Assembly: GCA_963682175.1 (NCBI GenBank)
Contig: OY821787.1
Location: 20,252,501-20,316,500, forward strand
Direction of reading: 5' to 3'
From: Triglochin maritima
Lineage: Eukaryota > Streptophyta > Magnoliopsida > Alismatales > Juncaginaceae
DNA: 64,000 bases
This document shows positions 1 to 12,207 of the stretch, one piece after another. A program made the translations under genes and the position numbers. The notes under the pieces are model-generated. The model saw only the letters and a program-made list of their open reading frames with translations, was not told where the DNA came from and searched no databases. How positions within the stretch are numbered: the first letter of the stretch is position 1; each line of letters opens with the position of its first letter.

Positions 1-792
1 CTGATCCAAATCAAAAAAATTAACATGTGATTATGACATCTAACATCAGTAAGCATATCATGCGAGAAAATCCAGACTTGATCACAATATCATGCATGAA
101 CTTAACATCTAAAAGATCACAAGATTCTACACCACAAGGTTATTAACACATCACTCAACATGAAAGCAAAAGCCCTCCCCAACTAGCTCTCCACGATCGA
201 CCCCACTTCCTCTGGTTTCTCCAGCAAACCACCAAGGAAGACTGAGGCCCAAGTCGTGGCAGAGATGGAGGTGCTCAGCCACATCTGAAATTCGGATGGT
301 GCACCACAGTCCACACAATCGGTGGATCTCCACTAGTGCATACTAAACCTCAGATCGGCAAACACAATGGTGCTGGACAAAACTTCGTCCGACACTCACT
401 CTACATCCTCTTATGCTACAGGGGTAGGAGCATACCTGAAACTAATGGAGAAGGACACCTGAGTTTGCTGGAATTCAGCTGCAGCCGCCTCCCATGCTTG
501 CTAGCTAGTGATCTCTTGCACTTGCACTTCTTGCTTGTTTGACCAATGGGACTTGTTGGAGATCTCAGCACCAAAACGTAGGAGGAGGTGAGGGAACTGA
601 TAAAGACAGATAGGGTTGGGTGGTTCGTTCTCCAAGTACACGAGACAATCCACAAGAAGCAATTTAACCAATGCAAATATAATCTATCACTATCAGAAAG
701 CAATTCTACAAAATAAGAAATTACCGACAGGGTTTGGGCAAGATGCCCCACTGGAGAGTCTTCAGATTTTGTACACTTTAGGGACCGACCTT
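1..792 (-). other. Leader of a minus-strand Ty3/gypsy element, running off the window
   Basis: This lies on the internal side of the primer-binding site at 793-803, so it should be the leader between the 5' LTR and gag. No gag motif is visible here, and the short reading frames do not resemble any family I know. The rest of the element lies to the left of the window. Assignment rests on position only. Confidence 0.55.
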
Positions 793-803
793 CTCTGATA
801 CCA
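793..803 (-). promoter_or_regulatory. Primer-binding site, tRNA-Met type
   Basis: The minus strand reads TGGTATCAGAG, the standard complement of the 3' end of initiator tRNA-Met used by many plant copia and chromovirus elements. It sits three bases inside the LTR end at 807, the usual spacing. This fixes the element's orientation as minus and the adjacent LTR as its 5' LTR. Confidence 0.8.
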
Positions 804-806
804 AGG

Positions 807-3457
807 TGTAACGCCCCCGATCTCGCGGGTACGCACACTGGGAAAGACTACAAGTGTCGCGATCAGAGACCTCCGCGACGACCGAAGGAGTTACAAAAGA
901 CAGACCAAACAACAACTCAACAATACGTAGAGAGATCATACATTGATAGACTAACATAAAACAAAACTGAAAAGTGATAGAATATCCATATATGGTAAGA
1001 AGGTCAAATACATTACACCGAGTTCAAAGGGAAATACATCGTAAATAATGCGGAAGCAAAAGACAAACTGAAGAATATGGTCGACGTGTCCCTCGTGTAC
1101 AAAATCTTCGACTACTCGTCCAGTCCGCCCTGTGGAAACCTAAGCACCTGCAAGCACCGCATTAACAAATGCGTGAGTTTTCAATTAAGAAAACCCAGTA
1201 TGCCTCAGCCAACACAAATGAAATAAATATAACACATGCAATAAGTCTAACTAAGACTAGCAGCAGTCGAACAGAAACAAGTGCACAGAATGCATTAGAA
1301 GGGCAATGACTCCACCACCCATGCCTGCCGGATGCACCCGACGCGTTCCTCGCAAGGAACCAGAACACCAGCCTCGCTGGTCAGAGGTGGTCACCCGTCG
1401 GTGACCCACCGCTCGGCACAAAGCGGTGCGCCGGTTAGATGTCCCAACTCGCGGAAAAGAACCTACATGGTGCCATCGCGACATTGGGTCCACCTAACCT
1501 GAGACAGAATGGCAGCGCGCCTGCCCAGGACTTATCTTACGCCTGGCCTCCCAACGTGAAGGTCTTAGTCGAATGGCCTCCGGAACTAGAGGACCCACCC
1601 GTGGCCCGTCGGCCCAGAAAACAATACGTGCCCAAATTACTTCATCGGATTATATGCAATGCAAACTACCCGAGGATCTATATATCCCGGGTAGTTATAA
1701 AATCTAGTGCGAGCTTAAGGAAGGCACATAATTGCTTCCTTGCAGCTCCTCACACCAAATCAGACTTCAAAAAGATCATATTGCACAACCACTCACGGTC
1801 GCAATTAATCTTAGCTAGAACAATAAATGGTACGACAATCAACGAATTCATCTACGGGTCATGATATGGAGTTGTAAGGTCTGATATCCTATTTGCCATG
1901 CCTGACCACCACATGATACTCCAGGTCAGACATAAATGAACATGAACAGAGCAACATAAACAGCACAGATGCTAGAGACACTAAGACCTAACGTCATAGA
2001 CAGTCGATAATATGCACCATCATTTTCAGAACATGTATGCTATGGAAAATGGAATTTCAGAACATGATCAGAACCTATATGAGCACGAAATAACATCTAT
2101 ATCAGTACATACATGCATGATCATGATAATGAAATATAGGCAACAGCAATAAACAGCACAATGAACCACTAAGGACTTACGTAACATGAACACTAACACT
2201 CCAGAACGTGCATGCATTCTCAATGTAGATCTAGGCACTAAAACAGCGGTTATGAAAATATAATTAATGGTTACTAGATAAGAACTTGTCCTCTAATGAG
2301 TAATTAGCTTATGAACCTTGCAAATCAGCACATCATGCATGAATATCAGGATTGTTTCTGGTGCATCATGCTTTAAACGAGGTCTGAAATCCATAATAAT
2401 TTATGGAGTTTATGCATAAACATAACCAGTAATGCACCCGTATCAATAAGTGAAATTGTGAAGCAATAATACAGCCAATGATGAGATTAAACTACCGCAT
2501 GAACACAATGCAATCAGACCAACAAAACTTCAACAACCGATCAAGCAGGTAGGGTTGCACATCACGCGAAACGCGTGCAACAACCCTTCCTAAGGAGCTC
2601 TCCTTTGCCCCGCCTCCTCCCTTCTGATTTACCATCAGAGTACCACCAGGTACGTGGGGTAGGAGTCATGCAATGATCAGATATGCTCAGCCAGGAACGA
2701 ATTCCTAAGCTACACCAAGCTTACCCGAGTTGCACCCTGAAATGGTCCGCACCCAGCTCTCCAACCCGACCAGACCTTGATGCTGGACCAAAACTCCACC
2801 CAATCCTACCACTACATCCTATTCTAAAGGCTAGAGGCATACCTGAGTTGTAGGGGTCGCCTGAGCTAGCACAAGACTCCAAAGCTGTGCCTAATAGAAG
2901 CCTTTGCTTCTACTCCTCAAGCTGCAGGATCTCCACCAGCAGGAACCAGATGTGGTGGTGGTTATGGGGACAAGGCTTTGTGACGTGGGGAGGAGAAGAG
3001 AGTAAGAGGTCGGCTGCTCTAGGGTTGCACAATTTGTGTTTCAAGAAATAAACTTCAAAGGCAATAAATCATATCTCTAGCTGGCCCCATCCCTACTTTC
3101 CAAATGCGTGAGATCTCAAAATTTGCAAGGATCCAAGTGAATCATCTCCTGATGACATGGTAGCCAAACCACCATCCACACGCCAGCCCAGCCCATCCAA
3201 ATCCGAGCTCAACCAAAAACTAAGCCCACGCACACATGGTTTGCACCCGATCGACTCGATTAAGCCACCGATTGCAAAAACTGCCCGATGTGTCGCACCA
3301 GACCACAAACCACATGAACTCACCAAAAAATAAACTTTATTAAGTCTGAGCATGAAGTCACAGGCATACAATAAGCACACCTGGAAGACGTCGAAAAAGA
3401 AGAGACCACAAGGATAAATAAGTTTTTAAATAAAGTGGCAGGAGAGCGGGTCTTACA
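807..3457 (-). repeat. 5' LTR of a minus-strand gypsy (Tekay/Del-like) element
   Basis: On the plus strand the LTR opens with TGTAACGCCC and closes with GGGTCTTACA, giving TG...CA ends and 2.65 kb. Long LTRs with these ends and a tRNA-Met PBS are typical of Tekay/Del chromoviruses, but no pol is in the window to confirm the lineage. The LTR interrupts a Sirevirus-like copia LTR that begins at 3458. The expected target-site duplication would start GTAAT here, with its partner beyond the left edge. Open frames inside it, including one of 141 codons at 1439-1864, look like chance. Confidence 0.75.
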
Positions 3458-4655
3458 GTAATCATCCTTAAAAATGTTTGACTATAATTGGAATAAATCC
3501 AGCCTATGATCAACATTAATCTCTTAATTCAAGGCAGAATCGTGCCAAACGGTCGACCGAAACCACCACTCGGTCGACCAAACAGTTATGACTTTGACAA
3601 GTTCGGTCAGACCGTGACCTAGACAGTCGACTGAATATTCATTAAGAAAAGTCCCTTGAAAACTGTGGTCGAACCACGTCACACTCCATTTGACCGTTCC
3701 CTTACCAAAATTGCTCCTGGTAAATTTCGGTCGACCGTTCCATCACCAAGTTATTTCCTGGAAATTGTCGGTTGACCATGTATTACTCCTGGTCGACCGC
3801 TCCTATTATCAAGACACGTCCTAATAATTTTTGGTCGACCCACGCGTATCTGATGTTCGTCCGGTCCACCATTCCGAAGAATCCGGTCGACCGATCTAAA
3901 AACGTTCTACCGTTTTGACCCAATTTTGCCTTTGTCAAATTTTTGACATATATCCAACAAAATTTGATCCTTTGGATTTTTTAGCAAATTCATATATAAT
4001 GTAACATATTATCTTATTTAATGTAAAACTATTACACCCCAAAATACATACATCTCATATGAATTTATTTCTGATTCTAATTATGCCAATTTTCATGACA
4101 TATTGATTTTATCGATTCACCACATCTCTCCCATTTCACATGAAACCCGATACATCATATGCACACAAAATCATACTTCTTGTTTCCAATTTTTGTGGTG
4201 TGACCTATAGGAGGATCTAAGTTATATTGGCAATGATATTAAACACTTAATATCACAAATTATAAACGGTATCAAGCTACACAATATAGTTACCGAATTT
4301 GCAAAGAAATCTTGTTCACTCGAACTAAACACGATCCATTTTCTGATGTAAAAATGTCACTTGTGTCTATCCCTTGCCTCATGATATTAACAATATTATA
4401 CAAAGTAGAAATGTATCACCTTTGTATTATAATTCATTTCTTGATCTCTTAAACTAATTATAAATATGAAACTTAACACAGGTCACATTGTGCACATTAT
4501 AATTTTGCTTTATCAAGGGGCCCACTAATATCATCACTCAAGTCAAGAGGGGCAATGATAATCTTTTGACAAACTATCTTCTCCAACATAAGTCATGTTT
4601 ACCCAACTATTGTCTTTATCACTATAATCATTGATATCTTTTGACAATAATCAAA
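3458..4655 (-). repeat. Partial Sirevirus-like copia LTR, rich in GGTCGACC palindromes
   Basis: Read on the minus strand, this matches the LTR at 59482-61556 over about 1 kb. It includes the palindrome cluster (3550-3900 here, 60555-60920 there) and the A/T-rich stretch with TGTGACCTATAGGAGGATC near 4200. Its R-U5 side is cut at 3458 by the gypsy LTR. Its U3 side fades into transposase-derived sequence between about 4600 and 4690, so the right boundary is approximate. No internal region accompanies it. Confidence 0.65.
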
Positions 4656-5985
4656 TTAAACATGTTCTATGTGAAAGGACATAAATCTCATATCTTCACA
4701 TACTGTGTAGAATGAATATCCATTGATATCATAGCCACTGTAACTTGTAACAACATAATGCAAAACGTAGTCCAACCACTGTATTATCTCTGAAACATCA
4801 GGCTTGTAAGCCTCCTTTTTGAACCAAGAGATGAAATTCTTATTATGACTATTAATTACTTGTTGATCACTCCATAAAGGACTTCTTTTCTTTAGAAGCT
4901 CCATGTGTTTATTTAGTTAAGGGTGAACTTTATTAGAATTGCACGACACATAGAACTATGCTGTCATTAAGTACTCGTCATTTGGATTTAAAATTTTCAA
5001 TCAACGTGTCCCTTTACCATCGGAACGTTCATCATATTGATTGTTCCTTATTCCAATACTTTTGGTGTTAGCTAGGTATCCAGTGCAAAACTCGATAACC
5101 TCCTTAGCTATGTATCCTTCAAAAATACTAGCATCTGGCCTTTGACGTTTTTTACAATAACGTTTCAACACTTACATATAACGCTCGAAAGGATATATCC
5201 ACCATAAAAAACTAGTTCACACAATTTAACTTATCTAACCAAATGAATAACTAGATGAATCATAATGTCGAAAAAAGCAGGTGGAAAAAACATCTCCAAC
5301 TGACATAATGGGACAACAATTTCATTCTGCAACTTATCTAACTACACGGGATTAACCACTTTAATGTAAATCTTGTTGAAAAAGGAACACAACTTTATTA
5401 TGGCATGTGTAACATGTTTTGGTAATATGGATCTCAATGATATAGGTAACAACTACTACACTAAAGTGTGACAATCGTGAGACTTCATTCGCAGAAGTTT
5501 CAAATCCTTCATAACAATAAGACTACTAATATTTGAAGAATAATCTTGTGGAACCCTTACATCGTGCAAACACTGACAAAGAATGTTTTTCTCCTTTCTA
5601 CACATGTATAACTAGCTAGAGGTAAGTAGTTCCAATCTCCTTTTTCTCTGGTGCCAGCATTGCTCATATACCAAGGTCAACAAAATCAAGTCAAGCATTA
5701 TATCCATCTTTTGTCCTACCAGGTATGTTCAACAGAGTGCCAAGAAGACTATCACAATCATTTTTCTTTACATGCGTCACATCAATACAATGTCCAACTT
5801 CTAAAGTTTTCTAGTAAAGGAGATAAATATCTGAATCTTTTTTCCAAGGACTTTTGTCATTTGCTCGTTTGTATGGTTTTCCAAATTCACATTCAACACT
5901 CATTACACGTTCATACACCTTTTCGATGCTGATTTCAACTGCCTGATTTTGTAACTCTTGTTTTTCGTTATATGCCTTCTTCATA
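4656..5985 (-). pseudogene. CACTA (En/Spm) TNP2-type transposase, decayed C-terminal two thirds
   Basis: Translating the minus strand across frames gives the familiar order of plant TNP2 proteins. Near 5850-5700: SPWKKDS, then EVGHCIDVTH and LGTLLNIPG. Near 5500-5400: MKSHDCH, then LLPISLRSILPKHVTHAI. Near 5330-5280: CQLEMFFPPAFFDIMIH. Near 5180: YPFERYM. Near 4870-4700: FISWFKKE and SYSGYDINGYSFYT. The match is clear but there are several stops and frame changes, so it is inactive. The N-terminal part is missing at the junction with CACTA subterminal repeats at about 5986, and the far C-terminus runs into the LTR fragment. In an active element this protein cuts at the terminal repeats. It points away from the ULP1-type gene on its right, so it may come from a different CACTA copy. 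Confidence 0.8.
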
Positions 5986-6092
5986 GTATAGACGTCATAG
6001 TATAGATGTCACATTTATTGTAGAGCCGACGTCTATTTATACAATAGACGTTGCATGTATTAGATAACCAACGTCTATTGCTCTTCTATAAG
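5986..6092 (+). repeat. CACTA subterminal repeats, left end
   Basis: Five or so copies of a GACGTCTATA / AATAGACGTT motif occur in both orientations, including CCGACGTCTATT and CCAACGTCTATT. The same motif repeats before the right terminus at 24261. Subterminal repeats of this kind are the transposase-binding region in CACTA elements. The terminal CACTA repeat itself is not found to their left. Confidence 0.65.
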
Positions 6093-7109
6093 TAGCGAAA
6101 AGTTACATTTTAACTTTTATCCTAACAAAACCTCCAGTCTAAACCCTTCCACGACCAAACCCTAGCCAACTCCGCAACCTCCTACGCCACCGCAGCCACC
6201 TCCCCGACCTTGATCACCCTTCCACAAGACCCCCGACCGCCTCCACCACTGCAGCGACGACCACCGAACCTCCACAACCCTCGAGGGAGGCTGTTCGTTT
6301 TGGTTGAGTAACCGGCTTTTGTTAAAGGTTTTGGGTCAGTTTTGGTTGGTTTGAGGTTGATTTTGGTTGTGTTTTAGCTTGGTTTGACCACAATTTGGTT
6401 GAAGATGAAGGAGGGCACGCGTCGCACTTGCTCTTGAGAAGAAGATTCTGCTGGTTGGTACTTGATTTTTTTGTTGTCCTTTTTTTATAAGCACGTATGA
6501 ATGTATAAATGTGTTTTCAGCAAAAAATATGTATATTTTTATATTAAAAAATTCAGCAAAAACATGTAAATTTTTTAGTTGAATTTTACAAATGACACAA
6601 ATTTTAGTTGAATTTCAGTACATATTAAATTGCTAGATTTGTAGTTAGATTTTAGTTGGATTGATACCTACTATAACCCATTTAATCTACTAGAATACAT
6701 GATTGAATGTTTGATGTTTGTAATGTGAATGTGATGTACTGGAGAATATTATACATTTTTCCTGTTAATCCCAAGATTTGAAGATTTTTACGTAGTTTAG
6801 GGGAGGTTTTGCCAAAATTTCAATAAAATTATAATCCCAATTGTTATTAATAGCATGATATTCCAAGTAATTGTTTTAATACTTGCTTTCAATATTTTAA
6901 ATTTTTATTCCCTTGCTTCTCTGAGTTTTCAATATTATTTACATATTGTCTGTCAATATGTTGGTAATATGATAATAACTCATCAACCCCCTTAAGCAAC
7001 TTGGCCTTTAATAACCTATAACAAAATATTACAATATTTGCTAAGTCATTCATCATATTGGACTTTCCATTCATCGTATTTATTTTTTATTTTATGATTT
7101 GTGTCGTAG
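6093..7109 (+). other. CACTA 5' region without recognisable coding sequence
   Basis: There is a C-rich stretch at 6130-6290 that could be an untranslated first exon, followed by AT-rich sequence. I see no conserved protein motif. It lies between the left subterminal repeats and the inserted leader fragment. Confidence 0.4.
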
Positions 7110-7683
7110 ATTGCTAACGTAAGGTACGTAATCTTTTCACTCATCATTCATCAGGAAGCACACATTAGTTAGTAGGACTTGCATTGAAACAAGAGTGAGG
7201 TGAGTGTTTGTTTGGTGTGTTGTTTGTTAGATTAAGGTATGAAAAACACCTAGGGGAACAGTCACCTATAGGAGATGAGGTGGGGGATTTCGTCACCATT
7301 CCCTTGGCCCAAAAATCACATAATAAAAGAGCCTTAATAAAATCAATTTAGACGTTGACCCCTAGGATTTACGAATGCATTAATGAGAGCAAACCGTTTA
7401 AGACCGTTATGGCCTGAACGTTGTTTCCCATCTACTCTCCCTAAAAATTTAGGAACCTCTGGGTTCTTTATTTCCTACAGACTAGTGGTCCTCGCTGTTT
7501 AAGACTGTTTCAGCCTGAACGTTGTTTCCCATCCAGTCTCCCTGAGATTTTAGGAACCTCCGGGTTCTTGATTTCCTACAGACTAGTTGTCCTCGGTTGG
7601 ACCTCGAAGTTAGGCGTCATCTAGTGCTAAGGACCTATAGTTAGACCTCCAATTTAGGCATCGTCTAGTGCTAAGGACCTACA
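7110..7683 (+). repeat. Asp-LARD leader fragment with two internal tandem duplications
   Basis: The stretch follows the leader of element C (10030-10330) feature by feature: AAGGTACGT, then CATTAGTTAGTA, ACAAGAGTGAGGTGAG, then AGACGTTGACC. No LTR, PBS or gag comes with it. Within it a 101-bp unit is repeated (7396-7496, 7497-7597) and a 44-bp unit follows twice (7596-7639, 7640-7683). It sits inside the CACTA transcription unit just before a coding exon, so it is either an old truncated insertion or a captured piece. Confidence 0.65.
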
Positions 7684-7727
7684 GACTTTAGTATGGATCT
7701 AGATGTGCATTATTTGTTGAAAACCCT

Positions 7728-7950
7728 GATCGAAGATTGGTGGGACATGACAAAGTTTATGATATCTCCAAACACCACTTCAAAGAGGTGGAAGAGGAAT
7801 AAGTGACGGTTGCAGTGGGGAGCTGCTTAGACTCTGGTGCTATGGTGCCAATTCGGGAAGAAGAGGTTGTTACCCTCGCCGATGATATCAGTGGGTTCGT
7901 GAGGTGGCCTCGTCATTTAGTATAGCTAAATGACAAACATGAGGTATACT
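7728..7950 (+). pseudogene. CACTA ULP1-type gene, upstream exon (decayed)
   Basis: One frame gives VGHDKVYDISKHHF, then AVGSCLDSGAMVPIREE, then VVTLADDISGFVRWPRHLV. This is the block that precedes the ULP1 protease domain in the second gene of many plant CACTA elements, usually ending in a FVxWPRHL motif at an exon border. Two in-frame stops (after EVEEE and after PRHLV) show it is dead. Element C is inserted about 100 bases downstream, in or near the following intron, and the gene resumes at 15445. Confidence 0.7.
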
Positions 7951-8035
7951 TTAATTTTGAAAGCCAATAAATTTCAATTTTGTTAATAATTGTATTTTTA
8001 ACATTTGTATATATATATATGTAAGGTTTGAAGAC

Positions 8036-9580
8036 TGATTGACATCATATCATGGATATTTGTGTTGTATATTCATTTTCTTGAACCTAAACAATGCTAC
8101 GTAACGAGTTTTATGTTTAATTTCAGGAATAAACTGGTTTCGGAAGAATAGACTCAAAAAGGACTTAAAACCAAAGAAAGTGACTGCATTGTTGGACTTA
8201 TGGACTGAGATGCAAGAGTGAAAGACCCAGATGTAAACCAAAATGAGAAATGAGAAAATCAATAAGCTACACACCATCATGAGTAGTATTTTGGCAATTA
8301 GATCCGGGCTCAAACATCAACAACCAAATCGGGTTCATCAAACATCAAGAAATCAAGCTTCAATGAGCCAACGAAATCCAGACGCGATCCAACTATTCCA
8401 GACTGCCAATTGGCTGTTGGTGGTCTAAATTAGTCCAAACATATCATGGTTTAGTCGGGTCATGGATTATGTTGTTTTATGTTCATTTATAGTATGTGTG
8501 TAGTCCTATACCTTGGGTTGTCCCCGATTGCCTTTTTCTATGACTATAAATAGAACTCATTCTTCTCCTTTGTATTCACCCATTGTTTGGTAGCATTTTC
8601 TCTACTTGGAGTAAGCATTGGAGGAAAACTCAAGTGGAGAAGAATGCTACTTGTAATGTGAGTCATGTAAATAAAATATTTTTTCTTAGTTTGTTTTAAT
8701 GTTGTCTTCTCTTTTAATTCTTGCATGCTTAGTTTAATTTCGTTTTGTTTTCTTAATGAGTAGTGAGTAGTTTCATCCCCCTTTGGGGGTTGAGATAATG
8801 TACATATATGTTGTGAAGTTTGTATGTTTGATAGATTTTGATTGTGTAGACTTGCATGTTTGTATGTTCATTGGGGGTATTTTAATCAACTACATGTTGG
8901 GAGATTTTTGATGGGTTTTGCCATAAGATGTAGACACTTCCCATGCATAGTTTCCCCATGTTTGTTGACTGAAATTTGGTGTTGAATATGCTACATGTTA
9001 GTTATGTCATTGTATTTTTGTTTGCTTGATTGATTGAAGAAACTTTGCTTTGATGGGTTTTGCCAAAACATTTAGACACTTACAATTCATAGCTTTGTTC
9101 TTCACATGAGTTCCTGATTTTGATAAGTCTTGCCATAACATTTAGACACCTCTCATGCTGAACCTAATCTTATGCTAATCAAGTAGTAATTGTCGATACG
9201 TTGTGTGAATTGATTGACAGGTTTTGCCACATCTTTAGACACTTCCTATGCATGAACACACATACATGACACACACACAAACATGCTTACATGCATCATT
9301 CATCACTTATTCCACTTCATATGTGCATACACTCCACCCCTTAGGGTTTCTTTTCTTGAATTTTATCTTGCTTTCGATTTCCCTCGCTTTCGTTTTCCTT
9401 GTTTGATACTTGCTAGTTTAGTTTAGTTTAGCTAGTGTAATCACAACTCTTCTCCCCTCTTTTCCCACTTTCCTTTGAACAAACCAGAGTTGACACAGCT
9501 CCTTGTGGACACGACCCATACTTCTTGTATACGTGATTCACGGACGCTGTGCACTTGCGTTATTAAAACGAACACAATCA
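8036..9580 (+). repeat. 5' LTR of element C
   Basis: The TG...CA ends are as in the 3' LTR. U3 carries a degenerate array of GGACTTAAA..GCAA-like units (8150-8275), an inverted repeat GACTGCCAATTGGCTGTT at 8401-8418, and a TATA box TATAAATA at 8545-8552, the likely transcription start region. U5 ends with the family signature CGTGCACTTGCGGT, here changed to TGTGCACTTGCGT. Confidence 0.85.
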
Positions 9581-9586
9581 AGATTT

Positions 9587-9603
9587 TATCGCCAATGTCG
9601 GGG
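9587..9603 (+). promoter_or_regulatory. Decayed tRNA-Asp primer-binding site of element C
   Basis: TATCGCCAATGTCGGGG occupies the PBS position and matches TGGCGCCGTTGCCGGGG at 12 of 17 bases. This copy could hardly prime reverse transcription. Confidence 0.65.
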
Positions 9604-10721
9604 GGTGCTCTGTCTAGACTCTGGTTTGGACGATTTGAGTGGGTTTAGTCTTTTATTTTTAGTTTTTGTTTATTACAGGGACATCTCAGCAACCAGGGGA
9701 GGCACCAGAAAAATGTGGAGTAGCGAGAAGTTAATTGGACCGCCAATCAGCGGTCTGGGGTGGGCAACTGGCAGCCTGGTGAGCTTGGTTTGCTCCACAA
9801 TTTCTTATGGTTGTTTTGATTTCAATTTAGTTGTCTGGGATCTTAATTTGGCATGTTTTGACCTGTAGTTTTCTCCTAGATCTATTAATAACCAATCCCC
9901 TTTCTATACAACTTGGACCATAAAACTCAAAGCAAAAGATTAGATTGATTGTCATCTAGGTCATGCATCATTTGTAGACCTTGCACACACTCATCTTTTC
10001 TTTTCTTTACATTCTTGTTGTTGATTACTGGCATAAGGTACGTGCACGCATTCTCTCATTCATGCATGGTTAAAGCATGCATTAGTTAGTAAGGTGCATC
10101 GGGACAAGAGTGAGGTGAGCGTTTGTTTAGAGAGTTCATTGATATATTAAGACTCAAAACGCTACTAAGGAGGGGCTATCCAATATAAGATAAGATAAGG
10201 GAATTCATCACCCTTTTCTTTGCCCCAAAAAGCACTCTTAATTAAAAGCCTTAATCTAAAATCAAGTAGACATTGGCCACAAGGACTCTGGCGTATTAGG
10301 GGAGTGATCCGGTCACAACCGTCATAGCCTGATCGGCGTTGCCCACTTTGTCGATAGTAGGAGAGACGAGATCTCCAGATTTTGGCTCAATTTTTGGTCT
10401 TTGTGATCTTCATTGTAGGGAGATGAGGCATGTTGAGGCTGTGTGACCTCGTAGTTAGGCGTCGTCAACCTGTAATGACCTATAGTGACCGTAGGCTATC
10501 TGAGCCTTGTTTGCTAGATAGGTTTCTACCTTCTCCCACTACCCACGCTAGATCTAGGGAGTCTTCCCTTGTCCTCAGAGTCATATTCTTGTCACCTCCT
10601 TCTACGTTCTAGTCTCCTCCTCTTTACACTCTTTGTTAGCATTTTAGGGTCGAGTCGAGCACTTTTTGGGTGTTTGACCTTGTGGTGGTGAGAGTGGTCG
10701 ACTCGAGAGTTCTTTGGCGAG
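9604..10721 (+). other. Leader of element C
   Basis: Non-coding. It contains the inverted repeats GACCGCCAATCAGCGGTC (9738-9755) and GGCAACTGGCAGCC (9763-9776), about 150 bases after the PBS, related to the inverted repeat in U3. A pyrimidine-rich run ending TTATTACAG at about 9678 resembles a splice acceptor. The 7110-7683 fragment is homologous to 10030-10500. Confidence 0.6.
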
Positions 10722-12207
10722 ATGGATGGTTACATGGGAGACCATCCATATCATTGTTGGGACCATGACTATTCTTCCTGGTACTCTAGACCCATGCATC
10801 CTGAGGTGCCTCAGACAGACACTGTATGGTTAGGACAATCTTGATTGTGTGACTGAGCAGTCTTCAAATTGGGCTAATATGAGAGAGGCACAGACTGCTA
10901 GACCACCATCTAGTTACGTCGCATCATATATTGGTGAACAAACTAAGACATTACAAGAACCTTTGGTCTCTTTCATGCATGTGGTAGATAACATGAGTGC
11001 ACCAGTAGCTCCTGTAGTTGTACCATGTGACTATTATGTGTTGAGTGGTCATGTTTTAGGGGAATGTCCTTATGTTCCCCAGAGACTGAGTACGAGCACA
11101 TCTTTTCCCAAAATGATCAATGTGACCCTTACGCATCCATGTATCACCCGAGAGGGATGGATTCGTGGGGAGCCAATTCTTATTCAAATTCTTATACATT
11201 ATTTCCACCCCAGTATCCTCCTCCCGAATACCCAGAATTCTACCAACACCCTACTCCAAATCCTTGGACTCATTCTCTGCCCATAAACACCCTACCCCAA
11301 AATGTTCCAAGCTCTGACTTAAGCCTCACAATTGACCATATACCTGATTCCTTGAAAGAAACTTTCCTTATGTTAATGGAAACCACTCAACAATCCATAC
11401 AAAATATGGCAATGCAAGTGAGTCAAATGACACAGCAATTACGTGAACGTAAGGAGGGTAACTTTTCTTATCAACATGAGGGTTTATCTTCTGATTTTGA
11501 ACCACCACCACATCCACAAATTCAAAGCACAAATTTTCAAAGTCAAACTCCTAGTCAGTCTGAGGGACTGAGGGTTTCAATTCACGATCACATGGTGGGG
11601 GATTCGATCCAAATTGAGAATAGCATGAACCAGTTTCATTATGAGTCGGCACTGGATTGTGCCATACCTTTTTTCCCATGGCCCTTCAGCCACATGATCT
11701 TGTTGTTGTGCCTCTTAAGCACTCACATATGGTGGAGCAAGAGCTCCCTACTACCCTTAATTTTGTATGACCTGATGAGAGTTTGCCTCTTACTATTGTT
11801 CCTGATCATCTTGGAAATGATGGGACATCAAACAATTACATCGCCAATGAGGGTATTGGGAGTTCCTTAGACGATACCTTGGGTAAGAGACCCACCTTCT
11901 GTTCGCCTGGTGAGTCAGACATGCATAACGGGGTTCTTGACCTCGTTCCGATCCACCAGCCTGTTGGTTGGAGAGTTTGGATTGACGATTATAACTTCAC
12001 TTCTGCAATGGGACGAACTCTTCTTCCGTTGCATATTATGTCCCAAACTCTTGAGAGGTTCAAGCTCTTTCAGTTTGATCCTTTGAATGAGACGCATTTG
12101 CGTCTAATTCATGAACCTCTCCTTTCATCTTGTGCTCTTTGTGAGGGGGCCCACACATGAGTATTCTAGTCCCACATGTTGTCTTATTCCCATTCCAAGT
12201 GCATTGA
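10722..12207 (+). pseudogene. Gag-like gene of element C, broken
   Basis: It starts at ATG 10722 with MDGYMGDHPYH, as in the intact copies, and can be followed across three frames to the stop at 12205. A small deletion near 10830 and further frameshifts break it. The zinc knuckle is damaged: the motif reads CDYYVLSGHVLGEC, so the second cysteine is a tyrosine. The proline/tyrosine stretch (YPPPEYPEFYQHPT), the helical QQSIQNMAMQVSQMTQQL segment and the C-terminal GWRVWID and LCEG blocks are all recognisable. The encoded protein would be the RNA-binding tail of an Athila/Tat-type Gag without a capsid domain. Confidence 0.8.

Noticed and set aside
1439..1864. 141-codon open frame on the plus strand
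   Set aside because: It lies wholly inside the gypsy LTR, has no recognisable motif and no partner in other elements. A chance frame is the simplest reading.
9503..9868. 121-codon plus-strand frame across the PBS of element C
   Set aside because: It crosses the LTR-leader border and is not conserved in alpha, E or G.
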